Shown in pieces: positions 9,101-18,604 of a DNA stretch of 64,000 nt (position 1 is the stretch's first letter; the number at the start of each line of letters is the position of its first letter). Made by a program: the position numbers and the translations under genes. Origin of the DNA: a virus; IMG/VR virus record IMGVR_UViG_3300042516_005163, positions 1-64,000 of that record; one strand, 5' to 3'. The notes under the pieces were generated by a model. That model saw only the letters and a list, made by a program, of their open reading frames with translations. It had not been told where the DNA came from and did no database searches.

Positions 9101-10792
9101 ATGGCAGGACCTCCAAAAAAGAAACAAACTTACCTAAATAACCCAAATTTACCTACATCAGGTGCGGTGTTTGAATATACACCAACAATGGTAAAGGAAA
9201 TTAAAAAGTGTTCGCAAAATATATTACACTTTGCTGAAGAGTATTTCTTTATCGTACACCCTGATAAAGGTAGAATGAAGATACCCCTTAGACCGTATCA
9301 AAAGAGAGTATTGAGAAAGATGAGAGATAATAGATTTTTCATCTTATTATCACCACGTCAGTCTGGTAAATCTACCATGTATACAATTTACTCATTATGG
9401 CATGCATGTTTTGAAGCTGATAAACGAGTCGTTATTGTAGCTAACAAAGAAGCGACTGCAATTGAAATTTTCAAACGTATTAGATTAGCATATGAGGAAC
9501 TTCCTAACTGGTTAAAACCTGGTGTTGAAGAGTATGGGAAAACTTCTATGAAGCTAGCTAATGGATCGGAAATTGGTATTTCAACCACAACAGGGAGTGC
9601 AGCTCGTGGTATGTCTATTTCCTTATTATTCATTGACGAGTTAGCGTTCATTGAGCCGGGATTAATGGAAGACTTTTGGAAATCCGTTTACCCTACAATT
9701 TCCTCAGCTGAAAAAGCAAAGATCTTTATTGCATCTACCCCAAACGGAACTGGTAATCTTTTCCACAAATTATGGATGGGTGCATTGAAAGGGGATAATG
9801 GATTTGGTTTTGATGAAATTAAATGGGATGAACCACCTAAGAGAGATGAAGCATTTAAAAAGAAGACTATTGAAAACTTGGGTTCATATGAAAGCTGGCT
9901 TCAGGAATACGAATGCATTTTCCTTCAGCATGGTGATGGGGCTATCGACCACGAATATTTTGACAAATTAATTAAAACAGTAAAACAACCTATAGGCGTA
10001 TACGAGGATGGTGCATATAGAATATTTGATGAACCTAAAGATGGTAGAATTTATGCAGCAGGTGTAGATACTGCTGAAGGTATAGGAAAAGATTACTCTA
10101 TAATTAATATCTACGATCTCACAGATCTATCTAATATAGAGCAAGTAGCTATATATTCATCTAATAAGATATCTCCTTATGATTTCACAACTAAAGTTAA
10201 TGAAATTTTAACTCAATGGGGTAAACCACTAGCACTTGTTGAGAGAAATGGTGTTGGTGCTCAGGTTGCAGATAATTTGAGGAACAGATTTTTTTATGAA
10301 AAACTTGTAAATTGGGGTGGTCAGTTAGCAAATCGTAAGCAACAAAATGGGGTAATTTGCCACTCAAATACAAAAAATAAAGCAGTTACTAATATGAGAT
10401 ATTGGGTATCTGAACTCAAATGTGTTAAGTTTAATGACGTTGAGACAATAAAAGAATTTAGAGACTTTACTAGATATCCAAACGGCACATGGGCAGCAAA
10501 AGATGGTTGCCATGATGATAAAGTTATGTCCACCGTTTGGGCTCTTATGGCATTATATGATGACGTTGTGCAGCAGTATTTTGAAATAGCAGAAACCGAT
10601 GATAACAACAAACCCAAAAAACTTGTTATTTCTGATTTCGGAATGAACTTAACTGTAAATCCTAAATCACTTTACGGTGATAATGAAATATTTAAAAATG
10701 ATATTTTCACATTACCTTGTGTATTTGGAATGGGTGATCAAGTAGACAGTGATATAAATACGTTAGAACAAGAAGGCTGGTATATTTTATGA
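9101..10792 (+). CDS. 17: terminase large subunit (gp17-like)
   Basis: This 563-residue DNA-packaging motor carries both expected domains. In the N-terminal ATPase, Walker A is SPRQSGKST at residues 84-92, Walker B is LLFIDE at 175-180, and the coupling motif ASTPNGTGN is at 211-219. The C-terminal nuclease is RNase-H-like, with GVDTAEG (Asp323), Glu381 in LVERNG and the late HDD cluster at 471-473. It cuts concatemeric phage DNA and pumps it into the prohead through the portal. The frame is intact with no intron. It overlaps the next gene by four bases (ATGA). A TATAAT box at 9085-9090 lies 11 bases before the ATG. Confidence 0.95.
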   Translation: MAGPPKKKQTYLNNPNLPTSGAVFEYTPTMVKEIKKCSQNILHFAEEYFFIVHPDKGRMKIPLRPYQKRVLRKMRDNRFFILLSPRQSGKSTMYTIYSLWHACFEADKRVVIVANKEATAIEIFKRIRLAYEELPNWLKPGVEEYGKTSMKLANGSEIGISTTTGSAARGMSISLLFIDELAFIEPGLMEDFWKSVYPTISSAEKAKIFIASTPNGTGNLFHKLWMGALKGDNGFGFDEIKWDEPPKRDEAFKKKTIENLGSYESWLQEYECIFLQHGDGAIDHEYFDKLIKTVKQPIGVYEDGAYRIFDEPKDGRIYAAGVDTAEGIGKDYSIINIYDLTDLSNIEQVAIYSSNKISPYDFTTKVNEILTQWGKPLALVERNGVGAQVADNLRNRFFYEKLVNWGGQLANRKQQNGVICHSNTKNKAVTNMRYWVSELKCVKFNDVETIKEFRDFTRYPNGTWAAKDGCHDDKVMSTVWALMALYDDVVQQYFEIAETDDNNKPKKLVISDFGMNLTVNPKSLYGDNEIFKNDIFTLPCVFGMGDQVDSDINTLEQEGWYIL

Positions 10793-11355
10793 GTAACATA
10801 CAAACTGTGCTTAACAAGACACGTAAAGATAAGTTTTTGCTTACCTTTTCGCTGCCAAATGCACTGAAAAAAATTAATTCCCCCACTCGAGATAATAAAA
10901 ATATCAATCAAGATACGATGCAATTTTCTATATTTGGGACAATTGTACCGAAAGTTGAAAAACCTTCTGTTGAAATAAGATATGCAGGTAACACGCTGTT
11001 TAATTCTGCGCACTCAATTAACCCATTTCCTCCAATTGATGTAAAATTTACAGTTGATAACAGATATAACAACTATTGGGTAATATATCAATGGTTAAAC
11101 TTGTTACAAGACGAAAAAACAGGCATTTATGATCAACGTAATCTATCAGATCCTGATAATTTTCAGGATTATCAAACAGAATTCATAATTACTGCTCTGG
11201 ATGAATATGATAATAAAGTAGCCACATTTACATATACTAAAGCTTTTCCAGTTGCGTTAGGGGAATTAGGATATGACTACCGCAGTGGTGAAGAAATGGA
11301 GTGTAATTTCTCTTTTGTATTCTCACAACTACGTATAAATTTAATCAATACGTAA
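10789..11355 (+). CDS. tail-tube-fold virion protein
   Basis: This 188-residue protein is translationally coupled to the terminase gene. The N-terminal DKFLLTFSLPNALK and the central MQFSIFGTIVPKVEKPSVEIRYAG are followed by a hydrophobic KFTVDNRYNNYWVIYQWLN and a final FSFVFSQLRINLI. This beta-rich order resembles gp19/gp54-class tube-fold proteins of T4-like phages. It could be a second tube-fold protein, a tail terminator or a baseplate-tube adaptor. The position just before the sheath supports a tail role; the precise identity is open. Confidence 0.6.
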   Translation: MSNIQTVLNKTRKDKFLLTFSLPNALKKINSPTRDNKNINQDTMQFSIFGTIVPKVEKPSVEIRYAGNTLFNSAHSINPFPPIDVKFTVDNRYNNYWVIYQWLNLLQDEKTGIYDQRNLSDPDNFQDYQTEFIITALDEYDNKVATFTYTKAFPVALGELGYDYRSGEEMECNFSFVFSQLRINLINT

Positions 11356-11373
11356 AAAACATAGTTGAAAAAT

Positions 11374-11381
11374 AATAAATA
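11374..11381 (+). promoter_or_regulatory. late-promoter-like box AATAAATA
   Basis: The last A is six bases from the first base of the ATG at 11387 (tail sheath). Confidence 0.65.
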
Positions 11382-11386
11382 TTGAT

Positions 11387-13747
11387 ATGGCAACAAGAAG
11401 AACTATCCAATCACCAGGTGTTGAAATTAGGGAATTTGATTTATCTGAAAGACCCGCAATACCTCTCGGTACTAGTGTTTATATTACAGGTTTCGCAAAT
11501 CAAGGTCCAACTGACGAAGTTACAGAAATTTCTAACTTAGGGGATTTTGAACTCATCTACGGTAAACCAACAAATGCAGCCGAACGTTACTTTTACCACA
11601 CTGTAAGAGCGTCATTCCAAAATAGAAATACCCGTGTGAACGTTAATCGCTTACCATATGGTGTAGCAAATGGTACAGGATTTGGTAGCTTTTATACAGC
11701 TCTTGTATTCCCAGCTCAATTTTATAATGCTAACACCAACACTTTAACATCAAATCTTGATGGTCTTTCTGGTGTCTATTTTTTAGGTAGGCCAAAGCAA
11801 TTCTCACTTACAAAAGATCAGTATCAATCAATTGTTGATGGTACAGGTTTTACTTGGTCCAAGACTGCATCAGCAGTTTCACAAATTGCAGGTGTTGCTA
11901 ATTTCGGTAATGCGGGTGCAATTATTGTTAATAAAGGTCAAACAACCATTGATCAAGGCTTTAAAGGCTATTATGTAAGCATGGTTGATAACGTTGACGC
12001 TGATAACATTGGTTCTAGCTTCAATAAGATTCAAACAGCCCTTACAGTTTCACAGACTGCAGTAGGTGGTTTAACAAACTACACAACAATTCCAGGGAGC
12101 GTATTAACATTTAGCCTTACAAGTGCTGCTGGTAATACATCCGATTCACTTTCATATGTGATGGAAACAGCATCAAGAGGTTATATCATTGGTAATGATA
12201 ACCAATTTGATGACGTACTCAATCTTGGTGTGTTTAAGCTTAATAGCAGCGTGTTCCTTGACGACCCTAACAAGCTTGTATATCTTCCCCAAGAACTTTA
12301 CACTGGTTCGTTTACCGATCCATTTAGACAATTCGCTCCAGCAAATGGTGGCGCACCAGTAACATATTCATTACAGAATATTATTGCTGATAGAAGTGCA
12401 AATATTTCATTGCTTGTTAACCCATATATTACCAACCAAGCTCTTGATAGCATTGGTAAAGGTACATCATATGATTCTAATAGCTCGGTTAAGACACTTA
12501 AGAAGATAAGAACAGTTAACAACAACATGATTTCTAACTACACAACTTTATCAAGTTTTGTTGGTTATGAAATACCACAAGTAACAATCAATTCTACTGT
12601 TAGTGCATTAGGTTATGTAGATTCACTTCTACCACTTGGTACATATTCACCAACCGGTCCACAAAACGACAAGGTAGTTGGTAATGTGGTTGATAAACTT
12701 AATAGATCGATGGCAAAGATCAAAGACGATGAACTTTATAATATTGATATGGTTCTCGAAGGTGGTCTTGGTACAATCTACTCATTCACACAAGTAACTG
12801 GATTGTCATCATATGATGATACAACCAATAATCAAACATGGAATGCAGCATTAACTAGTATTCAACGTACATCAAATGTAACAGGTACTGACTTACAAAC
12901 CTATTATAATGCTGTTGTTAATGAATTCCTTGGTGTTGCAACAACATATCAACAAGGTGGTCGTGGCGATACATTCTTTATTGCAGATCCAATTAGACAT
13001 CTCTTTGTACAAGGTGCTAATACTAAAGTATCTGAAGGTAATTCATTCGTCTTTTCACGAGACATTTACTGGGCATTAAGAAACCTTTATAATAGCGTTG
13101 ATACCTCATATGCTGCTGCATATGCTAACTGGGTTGCAGTTATCGATAGTGTAACAAACGTTAAGACATGGGTACCATCATCAGGTTTCGTTGCAGCTCG
13201 TATGGTAGCAACAGATGATCTTATCGGTCCATGGATTGCACCAGCTGGTTTCAATCGAGGTATTATTCAAGGTATTGTTGATATTGCATTCTCACCAAAT
13301 CAACGTCAACGTGATGACCTCTATAAGGCAAGAATGAACCCAATTGCACAATTCCCAGGTCAGGGTAATGTGATTTTCGGTCAGAAAACACTTCAAACCA
13401 AGCCAAGTGCCTTTGATAGAGTAAATGTACGTCGTGGTTTCCTTTACTACGAAAAAGCAGTGAAACAAACAATGAAGTTCTTCGTGTTTGAACCTAACAC
13501 TGAATTTACTCGTAACAGAGTGTTAGCTACACTTAACCCATTCTTTGAAAGAATTAGAGCTGCAGAAGGTGTTTATGACTTCTTAGTTGTATGCGACGAC
13601 CGCAATAATACACCAGATACAATTGATGAAAATGAACTTATCATTGACATCTATCTCAAACCAGTTCGTGCTGCAGAGTTCATTCTTGTTAACTTCTACG
13701 CTACAAGAACCAGTGCAAACTTTGAAGAATTGGTAGCAAGAGCGTAA
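11387..13747 (+). CDS. 18: contractile tail sheath protein (gp18-like)
   Basis: This 786-residue protein has the sheath signature start SPGVEIREFDLS followed by GTSVYITGFANQGP and FELIYGKPTNAAERYFYHTV. The C-terminal part contains FDRVNVRRGFLYYEKAVKQTMKFFVFEPNT and a final DIYLKPVRAAEFILVNFYAT, the conserved C-terminal interlocking domain of phage sheaths. Sheath subunits stack around the tube and contract to drive it through the host envelope. T4 gp18 is 659 residues, so this one is longer, with the extra length in the middle variable domains exposed on the tail surface. An own late box is present. Confidence 0.95.
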   Translation: MATRRTIQSPGVEIREFDLSERPAIPLGTSVYITGFANQGPTDEVTEISNLGDFELIYGKPTNAAERYFYHTVRASFQNRNTRVNVNRLPYGVANGTGFGSFYTALVFPAQFYNANTNTLTSNLDGLSGVYFLGRPKQFSLTKDQYQSIVDGTGFTWSKTASAVSQIAGVANFGNAGAIIVNKGQTTIDQGFKGYYVSMVDNVDADNIGSSFNKIQTALTVSQTAVGGLTNYTTIPGSVLTFSLTSAAGNTSDSLSYVMETASRGYIIGNDNQFDDVLNLGVFKLNSSVFLDDPNKLVYLPQELYTGSFTDPFRQFAPANGGAPVTYSLQNIIADRSANISLLVNPYITNQALDSIGKGTSYDSNSSVKTLKKIRTVNNNMISNYTTLSSFVGYEIPQVTINSTVSALGYVDSLLPLGTYSPTGPQNDKVVGNVVDKLNRSMAKIKDDELYNIDMVLEGGLGTIYSFTQVTGLSSYDDTTNNQTWNAALTSIQRTSNVTGTDLQTYYNAVVNEFLGVATTYQQGGRGDTFFIADPIRHLFVQGANTKVSEGNSFVFSRDIYWALRNLYNSVDTSYAAAYANWVAVIDSVTNVKTWVPSSGFVAARMVATDDLIGPWIAPAGFNRGIIQGIVDIAFSPNQRQRDDLYKARMNPIAQFPGQGNVIFGQKTLQTKPSAFDRVNVRRGFLYYEKAVKQTMKFFVFEPNTEFTRNRVLATLNPFFERIRAAEGVYDFLVVCDDRNNTPDTIDENELIIDIYLKPVRAAEFILVNFYATRTSANFEELVARA

Positions 13748-13759
13748 TATAACAACTAA

Positions 13760-13767
13760 CATAAATA
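13760..13767 (+). promoter_or_regulatory. late-promoter-like box CATAAATA
   Basis: The last A is seven bases from the ATG at 13774 (tail tube). Confidence 0.65.
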
Positions 13768-13773
13768 ATTCAT

Positions 13774-14358
13774 ATGGCATCAATCAATCAAAATATTCAA
13801 ACGTTTTACACACAAGCCGCTAATAAGGATTTCTCAAGAGATTTCCTTTTCAGGGTTGTAAGAATGCAAGGTGTTGGCTTACCAGACCTCAGAGATGAGG
13901 ATCTTGTATATGCTAAGGCTGCACAATTACCTGGTAGAACGATTGAAAATGTTAATGCATCATACATGGGCTTAAAGTTCAATGTACCTGGAGCTGCTAC
14001 TTATGATGCATCAGATTCATATGACATAACATTTTATCTTGATGCAAGCCAAGAAGACTTAAGAACTAAGTTTGAAATTGCATCAAGAGAAATTTTTAAT
14101 GATGGTCAAAGTACAGGTAATTATTTGATTCCAGGTGTTGAAAACCTTATTGTACTCACACAGTTAAATAAGGACCTCACACCACTTGGTAATTATTACA
14201 ATCTTATCGGTGCGCAACTTCGTAAGATTGGTTCTCTTGATTATAAAATAGCTGAAGGCAAAGGTGAATTAATGGAACTCAAAACTACCATGTCATATCA
14301 TTATTATACCGTTGGTGCTATTGGTCAGGCTCTTCAACAGCCACTTGGGTCGAATTGA
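13774..14358 (+). CDS. 19: tail tube protein (gp19-like)
   Basis: This 194-residue protein (T4 gp19 is 163) follows the sheath gene as in T4. It starts with a helix-poor segment and has the tube pattern FSRDFLFRVVRM, AKAAQLPGRTIENVNASYMGLKFNVPG and YDITFYLD, then a polar loop region and a final strand set ending in MSYHYYTVGA. It polymerises as stacked hexameric rings to form the inner conduit for DNA. An own late box is present, which suits a protein needed in many copies. Confidence 0.9.
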   Translation: MASINQNIQTFYTQAANKDFSRDFLFRVVRMQGVGLPDLRDEDLVYAKAAQLPGRTIENVNASYMGLKFNVPGAATYDASDSYDITFYLDASQEDLRTKFEIASREIFNDGQSTGNYLIPGVENLIVLTQLNKDLTPLGNYYNLIGAQLRKIGSLDYKIAEGKGELMELKTTMSYHYYTVGAIGQALQQPLGSN

Positions 14359-14364
14359 TAGAGC

Positions 14365-14372
14365 TATAAATA
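14365..14372 (+). promoter_or_regulatory. late-promoter box TATAAATA (exact T4 consensus)
   Basis: This is an exact TATAAATA. The last A is six bases from the GTG at 14378, which supports the GTG start. Confidence 0.75.
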
Positions 14373-14377
14373 ATTAG

Positions 14378-15481
14378 GTGCCAAACACCACTTTACAGTT
14401 CCTTAATTATATTTCTGGACCATGGGATCAAAGTATCCCGCTACGCACTTTATGGACATTACAGTTCGATAATTTGCCTAGAGTAATGGCTGGTGTTGAT
14501 TTTATACTTGGTAATACAGAACGAACAAACTCAAGTGTTAGTAGATTTCCTATTAATTTCCGTATAAGCAATTCAATATACGGAAATTCTACTGTACCAA
14601 CATTATTAGCACAAAAAATAGAATTTCCAAATGATTCGGTTGGTACTAGTTATACAGAAAACGAGAATATGGGTGGTTTGATTGGGGGTTATTATGCAAG
14701 ACAACGTGAACCGTATAATTCTATAACTGTAAATTTCTTAGAAACTAATAAAGATATTATTGACTTTATTATGAGACCTTGGGTGATAGCTGTATCACAT
14801 AAAGGGTTAATAGAAGATGGTGAAACGTTTATTAAAACCGATATAATAGCTAATATGTACTCTAAATTTAGTGAAAATAACTGGGCTTTACGTAAAACGG
14901 TGGTTTTTGAAGGAGCAGCTCCAGTGACAGTTCCAGGTGATAATTTGAACTATGAAAGTAGTGACAATAGTAATATAATTAAACCTTGCACATTTACATA
15001 TAAACGTTACTATATTACAGATGGAACTAAATCTACTAGTGGTGTTGGTAGTACAGATGTTGGGGGAGCTCTAGCAGCTGAAGCAAATGTAGGAGCAGCA
15101 GGTATTGATACCCAAGGTGCTGGTGCTACTACTAGCACAACCAGACAACCACAACCAACACCAGTAACTACACCTGCAGGTACCACAACCGCAGCACCAT
15201 TTAGATCACTACCAGATGCATCAAAACCACAGCAACCAGATCAAAAAATGAAAGATTTGGTAGCTACAAATCGTTTTAATCGATCAGCTCAAAATCCAAA
15301 TAGTGTGTTTAATACACCAACCACACAAGGAATCACCACCCCCACTCCTGGTCCAGCTCAACAAACTTTAAACAATGCACTAAATCAATTTGCTAACGTG
15401 CCTTTACCTAAAGCTCAACAACCACAACAGCAAACCCTTACAAGAAGCCAAGCAATTGATTTTTTAAATACGTTAAAGTAA
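14378..15481 (+). CDS. tube/baseplate-junction protein with Thr/Pro/Gln-rich tail
   Basis: This 367-residue protein begins at GTG. Residues 1-215 are beta-rich, with TLWTLQFDNLPRVM, EFPNDSVGTSYTENE and a final CTFTYKRYYIT. That layout resembles the tube-fold proteins that cap or initiate the tube in T4-like baseplates (gp54/gp48 class). From about residue 220 the protein becomes low-complexity and rich in Thr, Pro, Ala and Gln, and it ends with a helical ALNQFANVPLPK and LTRSQAIDFLNTL. The tail could be a flexible linker binding another hub protein. Assignment to gp54 is a guess; a baseplate-tube role is more secure. Confidence 0.55.
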   Translation: MPNTTLQFLNYISGPWDQSIPLRTLWTLQFDNLPRVMAGVDFILGNTERTNSSVSRFPINFRISNSIYGNSTVPTLLAQKIEFPNDSVGTSYTENENMGGLIGGYYARQREPYNSITVNFLETNKDIIDFIMRPWVIAVSHKGLIEDGETFIKTDIIANMYSKFSENNWALRKTVVFEGAAPVTVPGDNLNYESSDNSNIIKPCTFTYKRYYITDGTKSTSGVGSTDVGGALAAEANVGAAGIDTQGAGATTSTTRQPQPTPVTTPAGTTTAAPFRSLPDASKPQQPDQKMKDLVATNRFNRSAQNPNSVFNTPTTQGITTPTPGPAQQTLNNALNQFANVPLPKAQQPQQQTLTRSQAIDFLNTLK

Positions 15482-15491
15482 ATAAAAGACA

Positions 15492-16322
15492 ATGTTTGAT
15501 TTTCCATTAATATTACCATCGGGTAATAAGGTAAGAATACCTGAAATAACCAATCAAGACGTTTATGCATTAATGAAGTTTTGTGTATTCAATGATATTG
15601 AAGGTTTTGAAAAATATGTTAATAGAATTATATTCGACCATTTACCATCATTAACTATAATTGATAAATTTTATATCTTATTATTTTTACGGGTAATATA
15701 TTTGGGTGAAGAAGTCACATTTAATTTAAAAGAATCTTTTACCGATAAATTAAATGTATCTTTAAGTGTAATCTTAGAAAAATTTGAACAACTTACACCA
15801 CCTACAAATGAAGTAATAGCAATTGATAATTTTAAAGTAGAATTAGGTATACCTATACAACTTTATTTTAACACTATTGATGAACTATATTTTAGTTTAA
15901 TTAGATCCGTTACATATAATGGTTCAAAAATTGACTTCAACACAATTACAGAAGAGGAAAAACAAAAGATTTACGAACTGTTACCACCGAAATTTATTAA
16001 CGAGCTACAACGTTTTTATACAACTCTTATCAACACTTTAGGTAATTTAGTTGTTTTTGAGGAAAATAAAACGTTTAACGTTAACGAAATCAGTGTAAAT
16101 TTCCTTTCAAACCAGCCATGCTATTTTATAAAACAACTCTATTCACAGGATATTAATTCATTTTTAGAGTTTATGTATCAATTTGTTAACAAAGTTGGTG
16201 GATCGTTTAGTGATTTCCTTAAGTTGAGTATTAATGATTGTAAGATTATATTTAACTTTTACGTTGATGAGGTTAAAAAGCAGAATGAGGAGTTGAAAAA
16301 ACAGAACCCAAAATTTAAATAA
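15492..16322 (+). CDS. baseplate hub assembly protein, gp26/gp51-like
   Basis: This 276-residue protein opens with LILPSGNKVRIPEITNQDVYALMKFC, the short beta hairpin followed by helices seen in T4-type baseplate hub assembly proteins (gp26, gp51). The rest is largely helical and ends in a charged, Lys-rich tail (KKQNEELKKQNPK). It lies five bases before a second protein with the same opening and just upstream of the tape-measure-like gene, where tail assembly chaperones are normally found. It is therefore more likely an assembly factor than a main structural part. Family assignment is by pattern. Confidence 0.5.
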   Translation: MFDFPLILPSGNKVRIPEITNQDVYALMKFCVFNDIEGFEKYVNRIIFDHLPSLTIIDKFYILLFLRVIYLGEEVTFNLKESFTDKLNVSLSVILEKFEQLTPPTNEVIAIDNFKVELGIPIQLYFNTIDELYFSLIRSVTYNGSKIDFNTITEEEKQKIYELLPPKFINELQRFYTTLINTLGNLVVFEENKTFNVNEISVNFLSNQPCYFIKQLYSQDINSFLEFMYQFVNKVGGSFSDFLKLSINDCKIIFNFYVDEVKKQNEELKKQNPKFK

Positions 16323-16327
16323 ACAAA

Positions 16328-17065
16328 ATGTCTAACGTAACCAATTTTATTGAAAAATTAACTGAAGCAAGAGAACAAGAGTTAATTTCTGTTTATATTC
16401 CATCAATTGATAAGCCTGTTAATTTTTATCCTCTTAATGTTAAACAACAAAAATTACTATTAAGACATTCGATCGATGGTGCATCTGGTATGATTAGCAT
16501 TCTAAAGGAAATGAATAACATTATTCTTGAGAACGCTACCGACAAAACTATTAATTTCCTTACTGTTGATAAATACCCGGTGTTGTTAGCACTAAGACAA
16601 CAAGCTATAGGAAATGAAATTACCATTAATGGTAAGCAATATAATATTAGTGAATTATCTACACCTACTAAGCTGGAACAAAAATATATTTCCAAAACTA
16701 TTGACTATAAACAGTTCAAAGTTACGTTAGACCTACCGACCCTGTTACAAGATAATAACTTCTTAGTCAAAACAATCTCTGAAACGGCAAAGTTAGGAGA
16801 AGACAAGGTTAAAGAGACACTTACAACAATGTATGTATATGAAATTGCTAAGTTTATCACAACAATTTCATTTGGTGATATCGTTGTAGATTTTAATGTT
16901 ATTTCTATAACGGATAAAAAACAAGTTGTTGAGAGTTTACCAATGAAACTCAATCAAAAAATTCTTAACTTTATTTCCGATGTACGTGAATTAGAAAATA
17001 AATTTATTACGTTTGCTGATAATACTATTATACCTATTAATACGCTATTCCTATCTACCCAATAA
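16328..17065 (+). CDS. baseplate hub assembly protein, T4_baseplate (gp26/gp51) family-like
   Basis: This 245-residue protein opens with VYIPSIDKPVNFYPLNVKQ, then a long helical stretch, matching the N-terminal pattern of T4 gp26/gp51-type hub proteins (IPS..K.V.F.PL.VKQQK). It has the same size class and layout as the preceding protein, so the two may be distant paralogues. Its position before the tape-measure-like gene fits a hub or tail-initiation chaperone. No catalytic motif is seen. Confidence 0.55.
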   Translation: MSNVTNFIEKLTEAREQELISVYIPSIDKPVNFYPLNVKQQKLLLRHSIDGASGMISILKEMNNIILENATDKTINFLTVDKYPVLLALRQQAIGNEITINGKQYNISELSTPTKLEQKYISKTIDYKQFKVTLDLPTLLQDNNFLVKTISETAKLGEDKVKETLTTMYVYEIAKFITTISFGDIVVDFNVISITDKKQVVESLPMKLNQKILNFISDVRELENKFITFADNTIIPINTLFLSTQ

Positions 17066-17068
17066 ATA
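17061..17068 (+). promoter_or_regulatory. late-promoter-like box AATAAATA
   Basis: This box overlaps the stop of the upstream gene and lies ten bases from the ATG at 17078. Confidence 0.55.
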
Positions 17069-17077
17069 ATTGGATAG

Positions 17078-18580
17078 ATGGCTAACCTAGAATCAGTAGC
17101 TTTACTCCAATTAATTGACGTTCTCAAGAAATTAACTGAGCGGGTAGGAGTACCTGTTTCACCAACTAGTGGTAAACAAAATCCGTTAGTGGTATCACCT
17201 TCAGATGATGCAGAGCGTGCAAAAATTTGGGGTGAAACATTAGAAATTGGTAAGTTTAGTAAAACCACCACTTCAACTACATCACTTACTAATAACCCAT
17301 TTGGTATTCTTGGTATTGATAGTAAACAATTAGTAAATTTATCAAAAGATTTAGGCGTTTCGGTGGAAGGGTTGTTAATGTTTAAAAATTTAGATTGGGA
17401 GATGATATCTGTAGCTGCAGAATATTTAGACGATTTTCTTTTAGATTTAACTCTAATGGAAGATAAAATTATTAAGTCTGTTACGATTGCTAATATGTTG
17501 AAAACAGTTGCAGCAGGTCTATCAGAAATTGGTATTTTTGGTGCTGCAGCTACGGTAGCAGCTTGGACTATAATAGCTGGTGCTTTAATACCCATTGGTG
17601 CTGTTATGGCAGCACTTGCGTTTATAGCTCCATTTGCACCTGTTATAGAAGCTGGTCTTTTAACTGTTCAAACCGTTATAGGTGCATTAATGTTGAATGC
17701 AGCTTTAGGTATAGCATTAATTGCTGGTATAGGATTAGCTTTTATACCTCTTGCATATGGATTATCTAAACTAGCAGAAATTGAATGGGAAACACTTGGT
17801 AAAGCAGGTGCGGTACTTGGTGTATTATTAGGGGTTATAATTGGATTGGGTGTACCAGCTGTAGCAGCGTTAGCTGGTCTTGGTGTGGGTGTAATGTTGG
17901 GAATTGCAGCTGGGTTAGGAGCTTTCGGGTTAGCTGTTAGTTATATTTCATCCCTTAATTTTGAAAAATTACCAGAAATTGGCACAAATATTGGTAAATT
18001 TTTAAAAAATATAGTTAGTGGTGAAGGTGAAGGCTTTTCTGGATTTGTTTCAGATTTGTGGAGTGGTGGTAAACTTGCAGGGTTAGGTCCAATATTATTA
18101 GCTGTTAGTGCTGGTGTTGCAGCTTTAGGTGCATCAATTAATAGCGTGGTTCCAAATGTAGATAAATTTACAAATTTTATTACTAGTTTTGTTAATGTTG
18201 ATCTTGGTAAAATAATTAGTGTAAGTGATCAAATGACTGCTAGCTTTGATAATATTAGTAGAAGTATTCAAAACGTGGGTGAATCTATTGACCAAGTGAG
18301 TTTTTCTAAATTAGCTTTATTAGCAACAAATTTAGGTAAAGTTGCTGTAAGTGTAAATGCATTTAGTCCTGAAATGACAAAAACAAACGCTATTCTTACA
18401 GAACAACTTTTGATACAAAAACAACAGCTAGTTGAATTACAAAATCAAAGCGGGTTGCTTAAAAATCTTAAAGTAGGTGGTGGAAGCGTATCATCAGCTA
18501 ATAGTATGGGAAAGAGCATGTTAGGTGATTTCACTGATACAAGACAATCTTTTAGAGAATCCGCCTATTACACCAAATAA
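17078..18580 (+). CDS. tape-measure-like hub protein (gp29 position)
   Basis: This 500-residue protein has a long, very hydrophobic Ala/Gly/Leu/Ile-rich middle (about residues 145-350) containing several potential membrane-spanning helices. It is flanked by polar helical ends, the C-terminal one rich in Gln (TEQLLIQKQQLVELQNQ). This composition is typical of phage tape-measure proteins, which set tail length and may insert in the host membrane. T4 gp29 is 590 residues. The order chaperone, chaperone, this gene, gp48-like also fits. Large antisense open frames over this gene arise from its biased codons. Confidence 0.65.
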   Translation: MANLESVALLQLIDVLKKLTERVGVPVSPTSGKQNPLVVSPSDDAERAKIWGETLEIGKFSKTTTSTTSLTNNPFGILGIDSKQLVNLSKDLGVSVEGLLMFKNLDWEMISVAAEYLDDFLLDLTLMEDKIIKSVTIANMLKTVAAGLSEIGIFGAAATVAAWTIIAGALIPIGAVMAALAFIAPFAPVIEAGLLTVQTVIGALMLNAALGIALIAGIGLAFIPLAYGLSKLAEIEWETLGKAGAVLGVLLGVIIGLGVPAVAALAGLGVGVMLGIAAGLGAFGLAVSYISSLNFEKLPEIGTNIGKFLKNIVSGEGEGFSGFVSDLWSGGKLAGLGPILLAVSAGVAALGASINSVVPNVDKFTNFITSFVNVDLGKIISVSDQMTASFDNISRSIQNVGESIDQVSFSKLALLATNLGKVAVSVNAFSPEMTKTNAILTEQLLIQKQQLVELQNQSGLLKNLKVGGGSVSSANSMGKSMLGDFTDTRQSFRESAYYTK

Positions 18581-18590
18581 CAAACCTGTT

Positions 18591-18598
18591 ATTAAATA
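18591..18598 (+). promoter_or_regulatory. late-promoter-like box ATTAAATA
   Basis: The last A is seven bases from the ATG at 18605. Confidence 0.5.
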
Positions 18599-18604
18599 TT
18601 TTAA

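Noticed and set aside
16954-17595. 213-codon minus-strand open frame opposite the tape-measure-like gene
   Set aside because: It arises from biased codons of the hydrophobic sense gene; no late or early box precedes it and no domain is seen.
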